DNA of 9,223 nt from UM-FILTER-49-7 sp964599895 (GTDB lineage: Bacteria; Acidobacteriota; Holophagae; Thermotomaculales; Thermotomaculaceae): positions 1 to 9,223 of the forward strand of contig CAZRHT010000080.1 of the NCBI GenBank assembly GCA_964599895.1, given 5' to 3'. The notes below the pieces were generated by a model. The model searched no databases, had not been told where the DNA came from, and worked only from the letters and a program-made list of their open reading frames with translations. Shown piece by piece: positions 7,284 through 9,223 of the stretch; position 1 is the stretch's first letter; each line of letters begins with the position of its first letter. Position numbers and translations under genes: made by a program.

Positions 7284-7661
7284 AGAGAAAAGGGATTCAC
7301 ACTGGTCGAACTGCTGGTGGTCATTATCATAATCGGTATCCTTGCGTCTCTGGCAATTCCCCGGTTTGGGAAAACTGCTGACAGGGCAATGGAAACCGAA
7401 GCAAAACTCATGTTGTCACAAATTCAGAAACTGGAATCTGTCTACTATCTGGAACACAAAACATATACCAAATCCCTGGAAAAAATTGGATTTGAGCAGG
7501 AAAAGCTGGTAACCAATGACGAAAACGGGAAGGCCCGGTATCTACTGAATGTTCTGAAAGCCGACGAGAACGGGTTTACCGCAGAAGCAGTTCCTCAGGT
7601 CAAGGACCTCCGCGTCTACAGGATCACAGAATCAGGAAGCTCATTTGTATACAAGAACTGA
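7281..7661 (+). CDS. GspG-like major pseudopilin/type IV prepilin
   Basis: The 126-residue prepilin carries a textbook class III signal: a five-residue leader MREKG, then FTLVELLVVIIIIGILASLA. The prepilin peptidase would cleave after Gly5, and Glu is at mature position 5. The mature protein of about 121 residues has the hydrophobic N-terminal helix, continues as an amphipathic helix (about 30-60) and ends in a small beta-rich head. In type II systems this subunit polymerises into the short periplasmic pseudopilus. The C-terminal DPWGxPY-type segment and acidic calcium-binding loop of classical GspG are not visible, so it may be a divergent pseudopilin or a pilin-like subunit such as those of deltaproteobacterial Gsp/Oxp-type systems. 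It starts with TTG, lies 10 bases after the gspF-like gene, and its end overlaps the ATPase start by 17 bases. Confidence 0.9.
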   Translation: MREKGFTLVELLVVIIIIGILASLAIPRFGKTADRAMETEAKLMLSQIQKLESVYYLEHKTYTKSLEKIGFEQEKLVTNDENGKARYLLNVLKADENGFTAEAVPQVKDLRVYRITESGSSFVYKN

Positions 7662-9006
7662 ATGGTATAGGCATTTACAAAAGAGAATGCAATCGACGTT
7701 CGACTTGAGCCAGGGGGATTATTCTGAAAACGAATTTGTTGGGCACCTGGACGGAATTCCCCGGGAAATCCGGGAGGAAATTGGTCTCCTCTTTGGTGTG
7801 CGCTTGCTGAATTATCGGGATTCCGGCGGTTTCGATGATCAACTGGTTCAAGCCCCGGATGAGGACAAAGATTACCTGGTATTGTTGATTGACGAACTGA
7901 TTGAAAATGCGGTTCGGCAAAAGGCGTCGGACCTCCATTTTGAACCTGCGGAAGACAGCCTGAAGGTAAGGTACCGGATAGATGGTGTTCTGGAGCCGAT
8001 TATGAAACTTGAATCGTACCAGAAAGCGGCATTGACATCCCGGTTGAAGATTATGGCCTCCATGGACATAACCGAGACCCGACGGCCACAGGATGGACGG
8101 ATCCGGAAAACAATTGAAGGAAAACCATACGACTTCCGGGTATCAACAATGCCGGCCAGTTTCGGAGAGAAAATTGTTATTCGCGTTCTGGACAAGGGCA
8201 TGATCAAACTGGACCTGGAACAACTGGGAATTCCCGTCGACGGGTTGACAATCCTCAAAAAGGAGCTGAAAAAGCCAAATGGACTTATCCTGGTGACCGG
8301 CCCCACCGGTAGCGGAAAGACCACCACCTTATATGCTGCATTGAATTTCCTGATGTCGGATGAGGTTAACATTGTAACGGTAGAGGATCCCATTGAATAT
8401 GATTTGCCGGGTGTAAATCAATCCCAGGTAAATGCGAAAGTTGACTATGGATTTCCTGAAGCATTGAGAAACATCCTCCGCCAGGACCCGGACAAAATCA
8501 TGATTGGTGAAATCCGGGATCACGACACGTTGGAGATTGCAGTCAGAGCATCCATCACCGGACACCTGGTACTTTCAACTCTCCATACAAACTCCTCAAT
8601 CGGTGCTTTGACGAGGTTGCTGGATCTCGGAGTTGAGCCCTTCATGGTCTCTTCCTGCCTGAATCTTGTAATTGCACAGCGGCTGGTCAGAAAAATTTGC
8701 TCCCATTGCAAAACCGAACAGTCCGACAAGACTGGCATGCCATCAGGCACGGAAATTTCTCATCGTTATTATGGCAAGGGCTGCAAGTATTGCAACTATA
8801 CTGGGTATAAGGGACGTGCGGGCGTTTTTGAGTTTCTGAAGGTCGACGACGCTCTTCGGACCATGATCAAAGATAATGTACCGGAACACGAAATGCGTGC
8901 TCGCCTGGATGCGGGCGGTTTTCAGTCAATCGGTTCATTGCTGAATGAAAAAATCAGGAAAGGAGAAACAACAATTGATGAAGTGGTCAAAGAAGGTTAT
9001 CTGTAG
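7645..9006 (+). CDS. GspE/PilB-like secretion/pilus assembly ATPase
   Basis: The 453-residue cytoplasmic hexameric ATPase would power pseudopilus extension. Motifs in order are KASDLHFEP (93-101), Walker A GPTGSGKT (219-226, Lys225), the Asp box VTVEDPIEYD (244-253), Walker B MIGEIRD (286-292, Glu289) and the His box GHLVLSTLHTN (306-316). A C-terminal zinc-type tetracysteine module follows: Cys352, Cys355, Cys380 and Cys383. The N-terminal recruitment domain is short, about 75 residues before the catalytic core, against GspE of about 500 and PilB of about 560 residues. The TTG at 7645 is chosen because AGGAAG (7634-7639) lies 5 bases upstream. The first in-frame ATG is at 7687 (residue 15) and has only a poor site. 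The Cys4 module and extension ATPase sequence favour GspE/PilB over the retraction ATPase PilT. The start lies inside the pseudopilin gene. Confidence 0.95.
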   Translation: MYTRTEWYRHLQKRMQSTFDLSQGDYSENEFVGHLDGIPREIREEIGLLFGVRLLNYRDSGGFDDQLVQAPDEDKDYLVLLIDELIENAVRQKASDLHFEPAEDSLKVRYRIDGVLEPIMKLESYQKAALTSRLKIMASMDITETRRPQDGRIRKTIEGKPYDFRVSTMPASFGEKIVIRVLDKGMIKLDLEQLGIPVDGLTILKKELKKPNGLILVTGPTGSGKTTTLYAALNFLMSDEVNIVTVEDPIEYDLPGVNQSQVNAKVDYGFPEALRNILRQDPDKIMIGEIRDHDTLEIAVRASITGHLVLSTLHTNSSIGALTRLLDLGVEPFMVSSCLNLVIAQRLVRKICSHCKTEQSDKTGMPSGTEISHRYYGKGCKYCNYTGYKGRAGVFEFLKVDDALRTMIKDNVPEHEMRARLDAGGFQSIGSLLNEKIRKGETTIDEVVKEGYL

Positions 9007-9223
9007 CGCGATATTGTTGACCCTGTTTCTGTATGGGGGTCAGATAAGGGCAGGGACAAATGAGTCTTTGTTCAAAGTAACATCCACACATAGTTTCAAT
9101 GTAAAAGGTACAGATCTCGCTGATTTTCTGCGCCTGATTGCCAGAACATATGGGGTAAACCTGCTGTATCAAAACATTGAGAAACGGAAAATAACGGTGT
9201 CACTGGAAAACGTCTCAGTGAAT
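8978..9223 (+). CDS. Secretin precursor (GspD/PilQ-like), N-terminal part
   Basis: The ATG at 8978 opens a frame that runs off the window after 82 codons. It overlaps the ATPase gene by 29 bases. AAGGAG (8960-8965) lies 12 bases upstream, a slightly long spacing. The product begins with a Sec signal peptide: basic MKWSKK, hydrophobic VICSAILLTLFLYGG, and a likely cleavage near IRAG. It then has an STN/secretin N0 domain: SFNVKGTDLADFLRLIA, a short loop, then NLLYQNIEKRKITVSLENV. This domain is the periplasmic entry ring of secretin channels and also occurs in TonB-dependent receptors. Next to GspF-, GspG- and GspE-like genes a secretin is far more likely. It would form the outer-membrane pore of the machine. 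The N1-N3 and pore domains lie beyond the window. Confidence 0.85.
   Translation, partial: MKWSKKVICSAILLTLFLYGGQIRAGTNESLFKVTSTHSFNVKGTDLADFLRLIARTYGVNLLYQNIEKRKITVSLENVSVN

Noticed and set aside
7872..8393. Minus-strand frame of 173 codons inside the ATPase gene
   Set aside because: It covers the antisense of highly conserved ATPase motifs and has no domain or start signal of its own.
9035..9043. GGGGTCAG core of the element terminus also appears inside the secretin signal-peptide region
   Set aside because: The match is limited to about 8 bases inside a coding sequence that is explained by the protein, with no flanking similarity or partner repeat.
1..9223. CRISPR array, tRNA, rRNA or riboswitch
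   Set aside because: No regularly spaced direct repeats, cloverleaf-like segments with T-loop consensus or known riboswitch cores were seen on reading both strands.

Overview
The window looks like chromosomal DNA of a Gram-negative bacterium. It encodes a secretin precursor with a signal peptide, a probable lipoprotein, an inner-membrane GspF-type protein and a probably periplasmic membrane-anchored trypsin-like protease. Base composition looks moderate, near the middle of the range by eye. The degraded IS200-like/RAYT remnant with a GGGGTCAG terminus, the possible TctC remnant and the PKD lipoprotein next to secretion genes would all fit a Desulfobacterota-like host. Protease plus beta-propeller fusions are also common in Planctomycetes and relatives. 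The taxonomic guess is therefore weak.

Region 1 (1-1131) is a gene graveyard. The last 29 codons of an unidentified gene are followed by a very clear rho-independent terminator (161-189). Next comes a possible decayed TctC-type solute-receptor tail (about 395-590). It abuts a compact 304-bp element (600-903) bounded by 24-bp inverted repeats that match at 22 of 24 positions. This element holds an internally deleted IS200-like/RAYT transposase: only the extreme N-terminus and the C-terminal helical domain remain, joined in frame. On the minus strand (about 913-1090) there is a frameshifted fragment of a secreted-protein C-terminal module.

Region 2 (1132-3399, minus strand) is one large intact gene. 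It encodes a membrane-anchored S1C (DegP/HtrA-like) serine protease with a complete His84/Asp126/Ser207 triad. It has no PDZ domain and carries a C-terminal WD40-like propeller.

Region 3 (3400-3998) is a 600-bp divergent intergenic region. It holds likely promoters for both flanking genes and no convincing gene.

Region 4 (3999 to the window end, plus strand) is a tightly packed operon. The order is a putative PKD/Ig-repeat lipoprotein, a GspF/PilC-like inner-membrane platform, a GspG-like pseudopilin, a GspE/PilB-like ATPase, and the start of a secretin (GspD/PilQ-like) that runs off the window. Junctions are a 1-base overlap, a 10-base gap, a 17-base overlap and a 29-base overlap, which suggests co-transcription and translational coupling. 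Together they encode the minimal motor, platform, pseudopilin and outer-membrane pore of a type II secretion/type IV pilus-like machine. The order (F-G-E-D) differs from the usual gsp C-D-E-F-G order, and the leading PKD lipoprotein is a candidate substrate or surface component of this machine.
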